Shown: one piece after another, positions 38,938 through 49,157 of the stretch
Layout of the letters: each line of letters starts with the position of its first letter
Numbering within the stretch: the stretch's first letter is position 1
DNA from: Akkermansiaceae bacterium
Lineage (GTDB): Bacteria > Verrucomicrobiota > Verrucomicrobiia > Verrucomicrobiales > Akkermansiaceae
Reading direction: 5' to 3'
NCBI GenBank assembly: GCA_028822935.1
Contig: JAPKCM010000016.1
Span: forward strand, 1 to 64,000
DNA: 64,000 bases
The notes under the pieces: model-generated
The model's database searches: none
What the model was told of the DNA's origin: nothing
What the model saw: the letters and a program-made list of their open reading frames with translations, nothing else
Made by a program: the position numbers and the translations under genes

Positions 38938-41599
38938 CGTCCCCTCCTTCCCATTGCGTTGCTTCATCTAGAGTTCGACCGAGTGCGAGAACATCAAAAT
39001 CGGTATCCAGCGACCGTTCCGCCGGAGGCCAAAAGACTCCCGCTTGAATCTGCGAGATAACCCACTCCGCACAGGTCAACGCACTTTCCACCACTCCTTG
39101 ATCAAAGTCTTTCCAGAGATCGACCTTCACCGAGGCCTTCGTCGCACCCAGCGCAAAGTAGCCAATTTCCTGAACATCAATACCGTCCTGTTTTTTTAAA
39201 CCCGCGGCATAGAGCGGAACTTGCAAGTTCGACCAGAACCCACCATCAAAGTCAACCGCCTCCACTTCGTCGAGGTGCACCGGCCGCTTGGAACGCGACG
39301 TCTTCTTATGCGCCGTCGCCACCGGGACCGGCTTCGCCTTCGTCTTATAATCCAGCACCCGAATGCGACCATCGAGGTGCTCATCAATGCGATCCACCTG
39401 ACCCCGCACCGCCATTCCTCTGATCTCGATTTCAAAATTCTTCTCCGCCTCGACCACCCGCCATCCTTCTTCGTAAATGATCGCCTGCTGCTCCGCGAAC
39501 CAACTAAGTCGTTGTCGCATCGCCTCTCGCTGAATGCGAATCGCCATCGGAATTTCATCCCCGAATTGCTGAGCCACTTCGGCATCAAGTTGCGTATGCA
39601 CCCACGCCTCCAGCGCCTTCGCGGAGTCTAAGGCCCGCGCCTCCCGATCCAGTGCCCAAGCTTCTAAAACTTGGTGTGCAATGTTTCCAAAATCGCGTGC
39701 ACTCCACTCCAAGCGCTCACTATCCGAATCCCGCAAATGAAGAACCTGTTTGAGATAAAAACGATACGGGCAGGAGAGATAGCCACTGAAGGATGAGACA
39801 CTCATGCGCGCCTTTCCCACCCCGACTTGAGGACGCCATTTCCACTCATCTTCCAGAGTCCAGGCCAGACCCGAGTCGGAAGGTTCGACGTCTCCCCTAA
39901 ATAGCAACTTCACCCTACGCGCAAGCTCTTCCCCTTTCGCAGCAAGCAGAAGACGCGAGGGAATCATGACATCGCCTCCCGCGCTCACTTTTCCCAAAAT
40001 AAGATCCACTCGCCCCGAGTTCTCTCGCGACCGAATCAGCGAGGTCAAAAGAAAGGCATCCCGCGCTGCGCGTGACTCCGCCGAAGAAAGCCCCAATCGC
40101 CGCCGCGTCGCTTCTGGCAACCAAGCATCGCTGCTCTCACGCGCCGGGATCAATCCTTCATTCATCCCGCACATCACCAAATGAGGTCCCTCTGCGAAAA
40201 AAAGTTCCAGCCATCCCTGCACATCGAGAACCCGCTCGTCAGGAACTCCATCCGCCACCGAAGCAATTCCTGCAAGCAGGAGATCGAGCCAGAAGCCCGG
40301 CCCCCGTTTGACTTCTTTAGCGACACCAGCGGTATCATCGAGCCAGTTCAGAAGGCTCAGCTCGTCTTCAGAATCTATGATTGGAAGCAACGCCCGCATT
40401 CCCTTGTGAAACCCTTGGCCCAAGAAAATACTCCGGCTGTTCTCCAGCGAAGCCATCGTCTTCTCCACCAATTCCACATCGCACCTCAGGTCTTTCTCCT
40501 TCGCTTGAATTACGTCTTGCGCATGTCGCACCATCCGCTCATCCCGCAGTTTGGCGAGTTCACGCGCCCGCTGCGCCCGCTTCCCTTTCACCAAAGCCCC
40601 ACTTTGAGAAAATCCCAGTAAATCCAAAGCCTCCGAGCTTCCTGGACTCCGAAGGTAACTGCGCCAAGCCTTCAACCATTTCACCAAAGAGGGCACCTTA
40701 CGAGAACCCGGATCAAAGACCGGCCAGCCCGCGCGTCCAAAAACTTTCAGGAGTTCGCGACTGACTTCGTCATCGGCCGAACCCAGCGCTATCTCGTCTG
40801 ACGAGCGCCCTTCTTTAGCAATCAACTCGAGAGCCTTTTCAGCCTGCTGCATCGGCTCGCCCACCAAGTGCACCAAGTCAACGCGCGGCCACGAGATCTC
40901 CGCATCCGACCACTCCTTCAACGGTCTCCCCCAATCATCAAAATGCTCACTCTCCTCACCAGCGACGAGCACCGTCACCTCCGCATTTTTCAGAGCAAGG
41001 GCCGCCCGCTCCGGCAAGTCCGCCACTCCCGCAATCACCACTTCATCCACCCCACGAGGCAGAGAAAAAGCAACTCGATCACCATAATTCCAAGTCGACA
41101 AAATCCCATCCACTTTTCCCTCCAACTCAGCGAGCGCCATCCATCGTTCCGCTTCCACCGAATCCGACATCAACTTCGCTGCTCCCTTAATCGAGAGCCC
41201 CCCTTCCTGAAGTTGCGTCCTCATTCCCGCCAAAGATTTCGCCAAGCCCAGAGACCATCCCGGAGCCTCATCCGCACCCGGAGGTATCGGAAAGGCCGCC
41301 TCAAATTGGCTCCAATCGCTCACCTTCTCCAACACTTCCACCCACGCAAGAATCTCCACCGCCTCAGGCGGTTTGCCTTCTGGTAAGAAGAATCCCGAAG
41401 TTACCACTCGCGGAGCCAGCACGCCGCCGCGCTCCGCAAGCCCTTCCCTCAGTCGCCGCCCGCTCTCCGCCGTCGGCACCACCAAAAGCATCCCCGAAAG
41501 CCGAGCTCTCCGCTCCCATAGCCAATCAATCGCAGCCCTTCCAAAGGGCCTATCCCAACCGAGAAATTCACGCTTCACTGGCATCGGAGCCAGTCTCAC
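38930..41599 (-). CDS. PD-(D/E)XK nuclease, AddB-like
   Basis: C-terminal SVSSFSGYLSCPYRFYLKQVLHL...VRGQVDRIDEHLDGRIRVLDYKTKAKP; overlaps the AddA-like gene. Confidence 0.88.
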   Translation of the reverse strand: MRLAPMPVKREFLGWDRPFGRAAIDWLWERRARLSGMLLVVPTAESGRRLREGLAERGGVLAPRVVTSGFFLPEGKPPEAVEILAWVEVLEKVSDWSQFEAAFPIPPGADEAPGWSLGLAKSLAGMRTQLQEGGLSIKGAAKLMSDSVEAERWMALAELEGKVDGILSTWNYGDRVAFSLPRGVDEVVIAGVADLPERAALALKNAEVTVLVAGEESEHFDDWGRPLKEWSDAEISWPRVDLVHLVGEPMQQAEKALELIAKEGRSSDEIALGSADDEVSRELLKVFGRAGWPVFDPGSRKVPSLVKWLKAWRSYLRSPGSSEALDLLGFSQSGALVKGKRAQRARELAKLRDERMVRHAQDVIQAKEKDLRCDVELVEKTMASLENSRSIFLGQGFHKGMRALLPIIDSEDELSLLNWLDDTAGVAKEVKRGPGFWLDLLLAGIASVADGVPDERVLDVQGWLELFFAEGPHLVMCGMNEGLIPARESSDAWLPEATRRRLGLSSAESRAARDAFLLTSLIRSRENSGRVDLILGKVSAGGDVMIPSRLLLAAKGEELARRVKLLFRGDVEPSDSGLAWTLEDEWKWRPQVGVGKARMSVSSFSGYLSCPYRFYLKQVLHLRDSDSERLEWSARDFGNIAHQVLEAWALDREARALDSAKALEAWVHTQLDAEVAQQFGDEIPMAIRIQREAMRQRLSWFAEQQAIIYEEGWRVVEAEKNFEIEIRGMAVRGQVDRIDEHLDGRIRVLDYKTKAKPVPVATAHKKTSRSKRPVHLDEVEAVDFDGGFWSNLQVPLYAAGLKKQDGIDVQEIGYFALGATKASVKVDLWKDFDQGVVESALTCAEWVISQIQAGVFWPPAERSLDTDFDVLALGRTLDEATQWEGGDDE

Positions 41600-41699
41600 T
41601 AGTTCGCTGGGAAATGACGATTCTTAAAGCACAAACCTCTCAAAATCCTGCTCGTTATTATGAGTCAGTCCATTATCCTCAACAGAACACCAAGAAAAT

Positions 41700-42614
41700 A
41701 TGTCTGAAATTCAATGGTTTTATTTAGATCCTTCCAACAAGGAGCAGGGCCCCTACCTCATGAGCCAAATGCATGAACTCGCCTCAGGCGGGCACTTTGA
41801 TTCCGAGACGCTCCTGTGGTATGAAGGTCTTGAGGGATGGTCACCCGCCGGTCACTTTCCGGACATTGCTCCTCACTTACCAGCTCCTGCGCCAGCCCCG
41901 GTAGCGACTCCAGCAGTATATCCCGCCACTCCCTACGGAATTCAAGGTTACGGAATTCAAGGTGCCATCAATCTCACCGCCCCTCCCGGAGGCGAATATC
42001 CCTTCCCCAACGTCAAACCCGCCTCCTTCGGCAAGTTCCTTTCTCTTCTAATAGGTGGCTTCATTACCATCTGTCTCGCGCTCCTGATCCTCAATGCATC
42101 TGGCTCGGACACCGTCGCATCTGCCGCTGAACTTCCCTCAGGACAAGATACCGAAGCCCAGGAATCCAGCAACACTTCCGTCCTCTTCGCATTCGGACTG
42201 CTCGCCCTCGGTCTTCTCCTCTTCATCATCGCACGCATTCTTTCCCTCATTTACCTCTACCGTGCTTGGTCCGCTCTTCAGCGGGGACAAGCCCGGACCA
42301 CTCCCGGTGCCGCAGTGGGATTCCTCTTCATCCCGCTCTTTAACCTCTACTGGATTTTTGTCGCCTTCCCCGGTTGGGCCTCTGACTGGACACGAATCCG
42401 AACGAGCTACACCAACCTATTAGGAGCCCCAGCCGTCTCGCCGGGCCTCTTCTTAACAATGATCATCTGCGCATTCTCCGTAATTGGCATTCCCATCGCA
42501 ATTGTCCTCTCATTCATCTGCATGAACCAAATGTGCCAGGTCGTCAATTTCATGGCCGCAGGCCACTCCCGTCAACAAATGGGACAGAGCAGCGGAGGGA
42601 TGAAGTTCTATTAG
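41700..42614 (+). CDS. GYF_2-domain membrane protein (C-terminal DUF4328-like)
   Basis: IQWFYLDPSNKEQGPYLMSQMHELASGGHFDSETLLWYEGLEGWSPAGHF, then 4 TM segments with LYRAWSALQ. Confidence 0.8.
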   Translation: MSEIQWFYLDPSNKEQGPYLMSQMHELASGGHFDSETLLWYEGLEGWSPAGHFPDIAPHLPAPAPAPVATPAVYPATPYGIQGYGIQGAINLTAPPGGEYPFPNVKPASFGKFLSLLIGGFITICLALLILNASGSDTVASAAELPSGQDTEAQESSNTSVLFAFGLLALGLLLFIIARILSLIYLYRAWSALQRGQARTTPGAAVGFLFIPLFNLYWIFVAFPGWASDWTRIRTSYTNLLGAPAVSPGLFLTMIICAFSVIGIPIAIVLSFICMNQMCQVVNFMAAGHSRQQMGQSSGGMKFY

Positions 42615-42867
42615 AGTCAGTCGATCAGAACCAAAACCGCATTAGCGGCTGACTTGATTTCTCACGAGGAGGAACCCTAAAATACTTCTTCTCCTCGGGT
42701 TCAAATTCCGAGGTCCATCACCAACGCCCCGTCTGGAACTCCCACCACCTAAAGTGAGTCTCCGGTGTAGGGACTGATCACAAACCATTCCCTCCGGCCG
42801 TCTCCCGAAGATAATCCCTCCCAACTAAACAATGCCCAGCGATTCACCCCTTCATCCCGCTTATTCT

Positions 42868-43078
42868 AACACAATCCCCTCATCAACCAAATCCCCCAAC
42901 CAAATCCCCCAACCAAAATTCGCCTCATTCGAATCATTCGCGTTCCCCTCTCCCTAGTCCCCAAGCTCCCACTCTCATCCCAAGTTTCGTCCCTTTCGTT
43001 CATTTCGTAGCCCCCCCCTCAACCACGTCCTTCAAATCTCATCCTTCGTGTTCAAATATCAAAGTTCGCCCCCCGCTT
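42868..43078 (+). repeat. intergenic modular repeat block, copy 2
   Basis: caaccaaatccccc runs, aattcgCCTCATTCGaatcATTCGCGTTCC, TTTCGTCCCTTtcgttcatttcgtag, CAAATCTCatccttcgtgTTCAAATaTCaaAGTTC. Confidence 0.6.
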
Positions 43079-43129
43079 TCCTTAAGCCTTCCAAATCTCC
43101 CAATCCCTGCTTATCACCGCCCTAACGTT

Positions 43130-44503
43130 ATGCCGACCCAGATTGGACTCATCTCCCTTGGCTGTGCCAAGAACCTCATCGACTCGGAAATCATGCTCGG
43201 CCATTTGCAGGCCGAGGGTATGACGCTTGTCCCTGACCCCGAGCTCGCCGATGCACTGATCATCAACACCTGTTCGTTCATCGATGTCGCCAAGGATGAA
43301 TCCGTCGGCACTATCATCGAGGCCGTCAATGCCCGTCAGAAAGACCCCGCTCGCGAGAAACAAAAGATCATCGTCGCCGGCTGCCTCTCCCAACGTTTTC
43401 AAAAAGACCTCCCTGGTCTTCTTCCGGAAGTCGACGCCTTTATCGGCCTCGACCAAATCACCGATGTCGCCTCCATTGTGCGAAAGACCCTCACCCGTGA
43501 TCTAGAAGACGATGGCTCGCTCGACACCGTCACGGCAAAGTCGCGCTACATCCCCGACTACACCACCCCCCGCTTCCGCCTCACGCCGAAGCACATGGCT
43601 TACATCAAGATCGCCGAGGGCTGCAATCACACCTGCTCTTTCTGCATCATCCCAAAAATCCGCGGACAACACCGCTCCCGCACCGAGGAATCGATCGTCA
43701 AGGAAGCGCAAGGTCTCATCGCCCAGGGCGTAAAGGAGATCAACCTCATCTCTCAGGACACGACCTACTTTGGCATGGATCGTTGGCAGGGCCTTGGAAA
43801 CCGTCCCAATCCCACCTCTGGCGTAAACTCGGAAAAAGGCGAATCCCTCGCCTCCCTCCTCCGCGCGCTCAATGCCATCGAGGGCGACTTCTGGATCCGC
43901 CTCCTCTACACCCACCCTGCGCATTGGTCCGACGAACTCATCCAAACAATTGCCGAGTGCCCCAAAGTGGCCCGCTACGTGGACATCCCACTGCAGCACA
44001 TCTCCGACCACATGCTCAAGGAGATGAACCGCAAGACCGATGGTCAATATATCCGCGATCTCCTCGATCGCATGCGCGCCGGCATTCCCAACCTTTCGAT
44101 CCGCACCACCTTCATCACCGGGTTCCCCGGTGAAACCGACGCCGATCACAAAGAACTCTTGGAGTTCATCAAGACCTTCAAATTTGAGCGCTGTGGCATC
44201 TTCCAATATTCCAAGGAAGAAGGAACGCGCGCCTACAAAAAAGACGATCACATCCACCACGCCACCAAGAAAAAACGCCATCGCGAGCTTTCCACGGCCA
44301 TCGATGCAGTCGCCCAGGATGTCAACGAACGCCAGCTCGACAAGAAGCTCCGCGTCCTCGTCGAAGAAGAAGGGACCGCCCGCTCGATGTGGGACGCACC
44401 CGACATCGACGGCCGCATCTTCGTGCCCATCGACTCAGAAGTGGGCGAATTCTACGATGTTACCGTAACCGATCACCGCGGCTACGACCTCATCGCGAAG
44501 TAA
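43130..44503 (+). CDS. rimO: ribosomal protein S12 methylthiotransferase
   Basis: IGLISLGCAKNLIDSEIMLG, KIAEGCNHTCSFCIIPKIRGQHRSR (radical SAM CxxxCxxC), HISDHMLKEMNR. Confidence 0.96.
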   Translation: MPTQIGLISLGCAKNLIDSEIMLGHLQAEGMTLVPDPELADALIINTCSFIDVAKDESVGTIIEAVNARQKDPAREKQKIIVAGCLSQRFQKDLPGLLPEVDAFIGLDQITDVASIVRKTLTRDLEDDGSLDTVTAKSRYIPDYTTPRFRLTPKHMAYIKIAEGCNHTCSFCIIPKIRGQHRSRTEESIVKEAQGLIAQGVKEINLISQDTTYFGMDRWQGLGNRPNPTSGVNSEKGESLASLLRALNAIEGDFWIRLLYTHPAHWSDELIQTIAECPKVARYVDIPLQHISDHMLKEMNRKTDGQYIRDLLDRMRAGIPNLSIRTTFITGFPGETDADHKELLEFIKTFKFERCGIFQYSKEEGTRAYKKDDHIHHATKKKRHRELSTAIDAVAQDVNERQLDKKLRVLVEEEGTARSMWDAPDIDGRIFVPIDSEVGEFYDVTVTDHRGYDLIAK

Positions 44504-44504
44504 T

Positions 44505-44645
44505 TTACCCCCCCAAACGGGGCAAACCAACGTAGCGAAGGGTGAAATGCCCTTGAGCGCAAAGCAAAGCGTCGCCCTGTAAATTCAGGCAAAGAAGCTA
44601 CAATGCCCTGAAGGGGCGATCTAATTACTGCCCCCCTTTCAAGCG
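44505..44645. repeat. candidate dispersed non-coding intergenic element
   Basis: No ORF; nested self-complementary words (gaagggtgaaatgccctt, gccctgaaggggc). Confidence 0.35.
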
Positions 44646-44652
44646 GCAACCT

Positions 44653-44937
44653 CTAATCAATCAGGTTATCAAGACGCTGGGCCATCTCGATATCCTCTGT
44701 CGTCACCCCACCATCATCGGTCGTGGTAAGAGTCAAAGTCACCACAGAGTAGCTCACATTGATCTCGGGATGATGCTGCGCCTCTTCGGCGAGATCAGCG
44801 ACCGTGTTCACGAATTCAATCGCTTCCTCAAAGTTTTCAAACTCCACGCTCCGGACAATCGTGAAATCTTGGACGTCCCAGTCAGGACAATTTTTGAGGG
44901 CATCATCGAGTTCGTTTTCGTCAAGTAGATCGGACAT
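44653..44937 (-). CDS. pterin-4-alpha-carbinolamine dehydratase (4a-hydroxytetrahydrobiopterin dehydratase)
   Basis: 94 aa from MSDLLDENELDDALKNCPDW; FENFEEAIEFVNTVADLAEEAQHHPEINVSYSVVTLTLTTTDDGGVTTEDIEMAQRLD. Confidence 0.94.
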   Translation of the reverse strand: MSDLLDENELDDALKNCPDWDVQDFTIVRSVEFENFEEAIEFVNTVADLAEEAQHHPEINVSYSVVTLTLTTTDDGGVTTEDIEMAQRLDNLID

Positions 44938-45082
44938 AGTCGTTGGAGAAGGCACAGAAAGTTTGGCGATGAGATCTTCCTCTTGGCAAGACTCTTTCGA
45001 CGATGAGGAAAACTTTTCCTTCCGATTCATTTGAATCCTCTCGATCATCGAGTATCTTAAAATCTTTAACCGTTTATTCGCC

Positions 45083-45568
45083 GTGAAACTGATCCTCCTC
45101 CCCCTTCTTTCCGCTGCCGTATTCATTTTCGCCAGTTGCGCCTCGAGCACGCCTCAAACCCGCATTGAGCAAAATCCCGTCATTTTCGAGAAAATCCCTG
45201 ATTCTCAACGCAGCATGGTGGAATCCGGGCGCATCAAAAATGGCATGAACAAGGACGCTGTCTTTATCGCTTGGGGAAAACCCGACGGAGTGGCCGAGGG
45301 CGAATCTGATAAAAAACGCTTCGAACGATGGACCTACACCAGTCTCAGCCCCGTTTATTCCACAAATTTCCACGGCGGTTATGGAGAAGGCGGCTATGGC
45401 CGTTATTCCCCCTACGACTCTCCTTTCCCCTATCGCGGGGGCTACGGCCGAAGAGGATATCGCTACGGATACGGCCAGACCATCGAGTACGTCCCCGTTC
45501 CCTCCGCCACCGTTGATTTCCAAAATGGCCGCGTGACCAAGTGGCAGAGCGGTCGCCTGTCAAACTAG
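45083..45568 (+). CDS. putative lipoprotein, Gly/Tyr-rich C-terminal region
   Basis: Signal with lipobox-like LLPLLSAAVFIFASC; GGYGEGGYGRY...YRGGYGRRGYRYGYG. Confidence 0.75.
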   Translation: MKLILLPLLSAAVFIFASCASSTPQTRIEQNPVIFEKIPDSQRSMVESGRIKNGMNKDAVFIAWGKPDGVAEGESDKKRFERWTYTSLSPVYSTNFHGGYGEGGYGRYSPYDSPFPYRGGYGRRGYRYGYGQTIEYVPVPSATVDFQNGRVTKWQSGRLSN

Positions 45569-45656
45569 CCCCTTTCCCTGGGAAAGGGAAAAGTTCCCGC
45601 CTGAATCGCCTTTCCCCTTCCCCTTTCCGGTCGAGCTTCGTTTACTCCCGCCAGTA

Positions 45657-48161
45657 ATGGCAGCAGGCGAAAAGAAGCTCACTCCGATGATGGCCCAATA
45701 TCAGGCCATGCGGAGATCGCTGCCCGAGGATATCCTTCTCCTCTACCGGCTCGGCGATTTCTACGAAATGTTCTTCGACGACGCCAAGATTGCCGCCGGC
45801 ATTCTCAACGTCGCCCTCACCAAGCGCCACGACATCCCCATGTGCGGCGTCCCCCATCACGCGGCGCAAGGCTACATTGCCAAGCTCATCAGAGCGAACA
45901 AGCGCGTCGCCATCGCGGAACAAACCAGCGAACCGGTCGCCGGAAAACTCGTCGACCGCGAGATCGCCCAAATCATTTCCGCTGGCACTGTCGATGACCT
46001 CACCCTCCTCGATGACACTCGCCACAACTATCTCGCCGCAGTCTTCCACGGAGGCACCACCAAAAAACCGTGCTACGGCCTCGCCTGTGCCGATCACACC
46101 ACGGGCGCTTTCACCGTCGCGGAATTCCCTAACCTCCAGCTTCTCGAAGACGAACTCACCCGCCTCTCTCCCTCCGAACTCCTCATTTCCGATGAACAGG
46201 TTCAGGAACTGGGCGGATTGAAGAACTACCAACCCTACGACGGTTACGCCTTCATTCAGGAGCAGGCGCTCCACACTTTAAAAGATCATTTCAAAGTGCA
46301 GTCCCTCGACGGCTTTGGCTGCTCCGATATGCCCGGCGCAATCGCTGCTGCTGGAGGAGTCCTCCACTACCTCACCTATCAGCTGCGTCGAAATTGCGCC
46401 CACCTCCGTACTCTCTCGGTCCGCAATGCCTCCGACCATGTGCTCATCGACACCGCCTCGCAGGCCAATCTCGACCTCGTCGAATCCCGTTCCGGAAAAC
46501 AGCACACCCTCGTTGGCGTCCTCGATCGCACTTCCACTCCAATGGGAGCCCGCAAGCTCCGCGACTGGATTCTCCATCCCCTCCGTGACCTCGCCACCCT
46601 CACCGGCCGACTAGACCTTGTCGATTCCCTCCTCGCCGAGCCCTATGTCCTGACCAAGCTCCGCGACACCCTCAAGAACATCCGCGATATCGAGCGCACC
46701 ACCGGCCGACTTTCCCAGGGCTCAGGAAATGGCCGTGACCTTAAGTCCCTCCAGACCTCTCTCGAACACATCCCCAACCTCAAAGCCGACCTCTCAGCCG
46801 TGGCCGCGACCTCCGGTCGCGTAGCCAACCTCCGATCCCAGCTCCTCTCCTCCATTCAAGAATTCCCCGAACTCGTCCAGTTTCTCCAGGATGCTCTCGT
46901 TGAGGAACCACCCGCCCTACTCAAGGACGGCGGACTCATCCGCGATGGACACAGCGAGGCCCTCGATGAACTCCGTTCCGCCTCCCGCGATGGAAAACAG
47001 TGGATCGCGGAACTCCAGCAATCCGAGCGCAAGCGCACTGGAATCGACACTCTTAAAATCAAGTTCAACAACGTCTTCGGCTACTTCATCGAGATCACCA
47101 AATCAAAGGCCGACCAAGCCCCCGATGACTACCAGCGCAAGCAGACGATGGCCAACGCCGAGCGCTTCATCACACCCGGCCTGAAGGAAGTGGAAGGCAA
47201 AGTCCTCGGAGCCGATGACCGAGCCAAGGCCCTCGAATACGACGAGTTCATCAAACTCCGCTCCCACGTCACCGACCACCTCGTCCCCCTTCAAACGACC
47301 GCCGACGCCCTCGCTACGCTCGACGTCCTCATCAGCTTCGCGGAAACAGCACAGCTTTACCAGCACACCCGCCCCGTCTTGGATGAGTCCTGTCATCTCC
47401 AAATTGTCAACGGCCGCCACCCCGTTCTGGAGCAAACTCTCGTCGATGAAAAGTTCGTCCCAAACGACACCCTCATCGATCCCGTAGACTCCCGTCTCCA
47501 AATCCTCACCGGCCCCAACATGGCCGGTAAATCGACCTACATTCGCCAGATCGCCCTCGTCACCCTCATGGCCCAGATCGGTGCCTACGTCCCTGCTGAG
47601 CACGCCCACATCGGCCTCACCGACCGTATTTTCTGCCGCGTCGGAGCCTCCGATGATCTCGCCAAAGGCCAATCCACCTTCATGGTCGAGATGAATGAGA
47701 CCGCCCTCATCGTCAATAACGCAACCGAAAAGAGCCTCGTCATCCTCGATGAAATTGGCCGCGGCACCGCTACCTTCGATGGCCTCTCCATCGCGTGGTC
47801 CGTCGCCGAGCACCTCCACGATGAGGTCCGATGCCGCACCCTCTTTGCCACTCACTACCACGAACTCTGCGCCCTCTCCGAATCCAAGGACGCCGTCGCT
47901 AACTTCAACGTCGCCGTGCGAGAGTGGAACGAAGACATTATCTTCCTCCGCAAGATCCTCCCCGGCCCAGCCGATAAATCCTACGGCATCCAGGTCGCAA
48001 GACTCGCCGGCCTCCCAAAACCCATCCTCGACCGCGCCAAGGAAATCCTCAGCCACCTCGAGATGACCTCTTCAAAACCCACCAAGGAGAAAAAAGGCAC
48101 CCCAAAGGCCAGGAAAACCCTCCCCGAAACCGACTCCCCCCAGATGGATCTCTTCGGCTAG
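45657..48161 (+). CDS. mutS: DNA mismatch repair protein MutS
   Basis: LTPMMAQYQAMRRSLPEDILLLYRLGDFYEMFFDDA, LTGPNMAGKSTYIRQIALVTLMAQIGAYVPAE, LVILDEIGRGTATFDGLSIAWSV, LFATHYHEL. Confidence 0.97.
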   Translation: MAAGEKKLTPMMAQYQAMRRSLPEDILLLYRLGDFYEMFFDDAKIAAGILNVALTKRHDIPMCGVPHHAAQGYIAKLIRANKRVAIAEQTSEPVAGKLVDREIAQIISAGTVDDLTLLDDTRHNYLAAVFHGGTTKKPCYGLACADHTTGAFTVAEFPNLQLLEDELTRLSPSELLISDEQVQELGGLKNYQPYDGYAFIQEQALHTLKDHFKVQSLDGFGCSDMPGAIAAAGGVLHYLTYQLRRNCAHLRTLSVRNASDHVLIDTASQANLDLVESRSGKQHTLVGVLDRTSTPMGARKLRDWILHPLRDLATLTGRLDLVDSLLAEPYVLTKLRDTLKNIRDIERTTGRLSQGSGNGRDLKSLQTSLEHIPNLKADLSAVAATSGRVANLRSQLLSSIQEFPELVQFLQDALVEEPPALLKDGGLIRDGHSEALDELRSASRDGKQWIAELQQSERKRTGIDTLKIKFNNVFGYFIEITKSKADQAPDDYQRKQTMANAERFITPGLKEVEGKVLGADDRAKALEYDEFIKLRSHVTDHLVPLQTTADALATLDVLISFAETAQLYQHTRPVLDESCHLQIVNGRHPVLEQTLVDEKFVPNDTLIDPVDSRLQILTGPNMAGKSTYIRQIALVTLMAQIGAYVPAEHAHIGLTDRIFCRVGASDDLAKGQSTFMVEMNETALIVNNATEKSLVILDEIGRGTATFDGLSIAWSVAEHLHDEVRCRTLFATHYHELCALSESKDAVANFNVAVREWNEDIIFLRKILPGPADKSYGIQVARLAGLPKPILDRAKEILSHLEMTSSKPTKEKKGTPKARKTLPETDSPQMDLFG

Positions 48162-48302
48162 ATGAAGCTCGAAGAGCGAAGGCGGAAGTCTCCTCTCTCC
48201 AGCCACAACGCGGCGACCTAACATAGAGCGACCCTCCAGGCCTCAGAAAACAAACCCTGCCTTGTGTCTAAAACCCCAAGCAACGCCCAGCTTTTGGTTC
48301 TC

Positions 48303-49157
48303 TCAAAATCGGTATACCTTCACTCCCTTATAGGAATCCGGCACCTCTCCCCCGATCGCCACCACCGTCGCAAGCCCATCCGCTAACCAGGCCTCGGGCG
48401 CTTCCACCGCCACCACCTTCTTCGGCGGCGGACTCTCACCTGTCCGCGGATCGATCAAATGATTCGCCACTGACGTCGCACTCAACCGTTCCCCACTCCC
48501 GCTCGACACCGCCAGAGCGTTACTTACTGAAATCGTTTTCCCTACCACTTCGACGTCCCACGCTTTCTTCCCCACCACGCGATATTCTCCAAAGTTCACC
48601 AAGGCAGAATTCACCTTTCCCTCAAGATATCCCGCCACCAAATCCGTCGCATATCCTTGCGCAATTGCGTTCAGGCTGATGCTCATTCCTTCGATTTGAA
48701 ACGCCGTGGTCAACTGGGTCACCTCCACTTTGGAAAAATCAACCAACTCCTTTTTTTTCGCAGCATCTTCCCGCGGCGGAGTCCGCCCTTCGGCATATTC
48801 TTTCTTTAGCCACTCGTAATAGGAACGAATCGATGGATCGAAGAGCCCATCAGTTTCCTCGTAAAGTTGCTTCGCTAGAAGAATAATTTCCTTGAGCAAC
48901 ATCGCCTCGGAAATCCTGCCATCACGATTCAGCTGGCTGATACTCGAATTTTCATCCCACAGCGAAGTTGCCCGCTCCACCTTGCGGGCCTTCTCCAATC
49001 CTTCCTGCCCCAGTTTTTGCGCCTCATCATCATCGATCCCTCGAAAACGAATCGACACCGGGATCCCAAACATCACTCCCCGCCAAATCGCTTCGCTCTC
49101 TTTCTTCCCACAGCTTACCAGCCCTCCGAGCATCCAAAGCGCATGTCGGCGCTTCAT
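48303..49157 (-). CDS. FAD:protein FMN transferase (ApbE family)
   Basis: VERATSLWDENSSISQLNR, ISLNAIAQGYATDLVAGYL, VSSGSGERLSATSVANHLIDPRTGESP. Confidence 0.9.
   Translation of the reverse strand: MKRRHALWMLGGLVSCGKKESEAIWRGVMFGIPVSIRFRGIDDDEAQKLGQEGLEKARKVERATSLWDENSSISQLNRDGRISEAMLLKEIILLAKQLYEETDGLFDPSIRSYYEWLKKEYAEGRTPPREDAAKKKELVDFSKVEVTQLTTAFQIEGMSISLNAIAQGYATDLVAGYLEGKVNSALVNFGEYRVVGKKAWDVEVVGKTISVSNALAVSSGSGERLSATSVANHLIDPRTGESPPPKKVVAVEAPEAWLADGLATVVAIGGEVPDSYKGVKVYRF

Noticed and set aside
45390-45480. Repeated GGY codons in the lipoprotein as a possible tandem repeat locus
   Set aside because: Only a few imperfect Gly/Tyr-rich units; ordinary low-complexity protein segment.
47103-48056. 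317-aa minus-strand ORF inside mutS
   Set aside because: Antisense of a highly conserved MutS ATPase region; no independent coding evidence.
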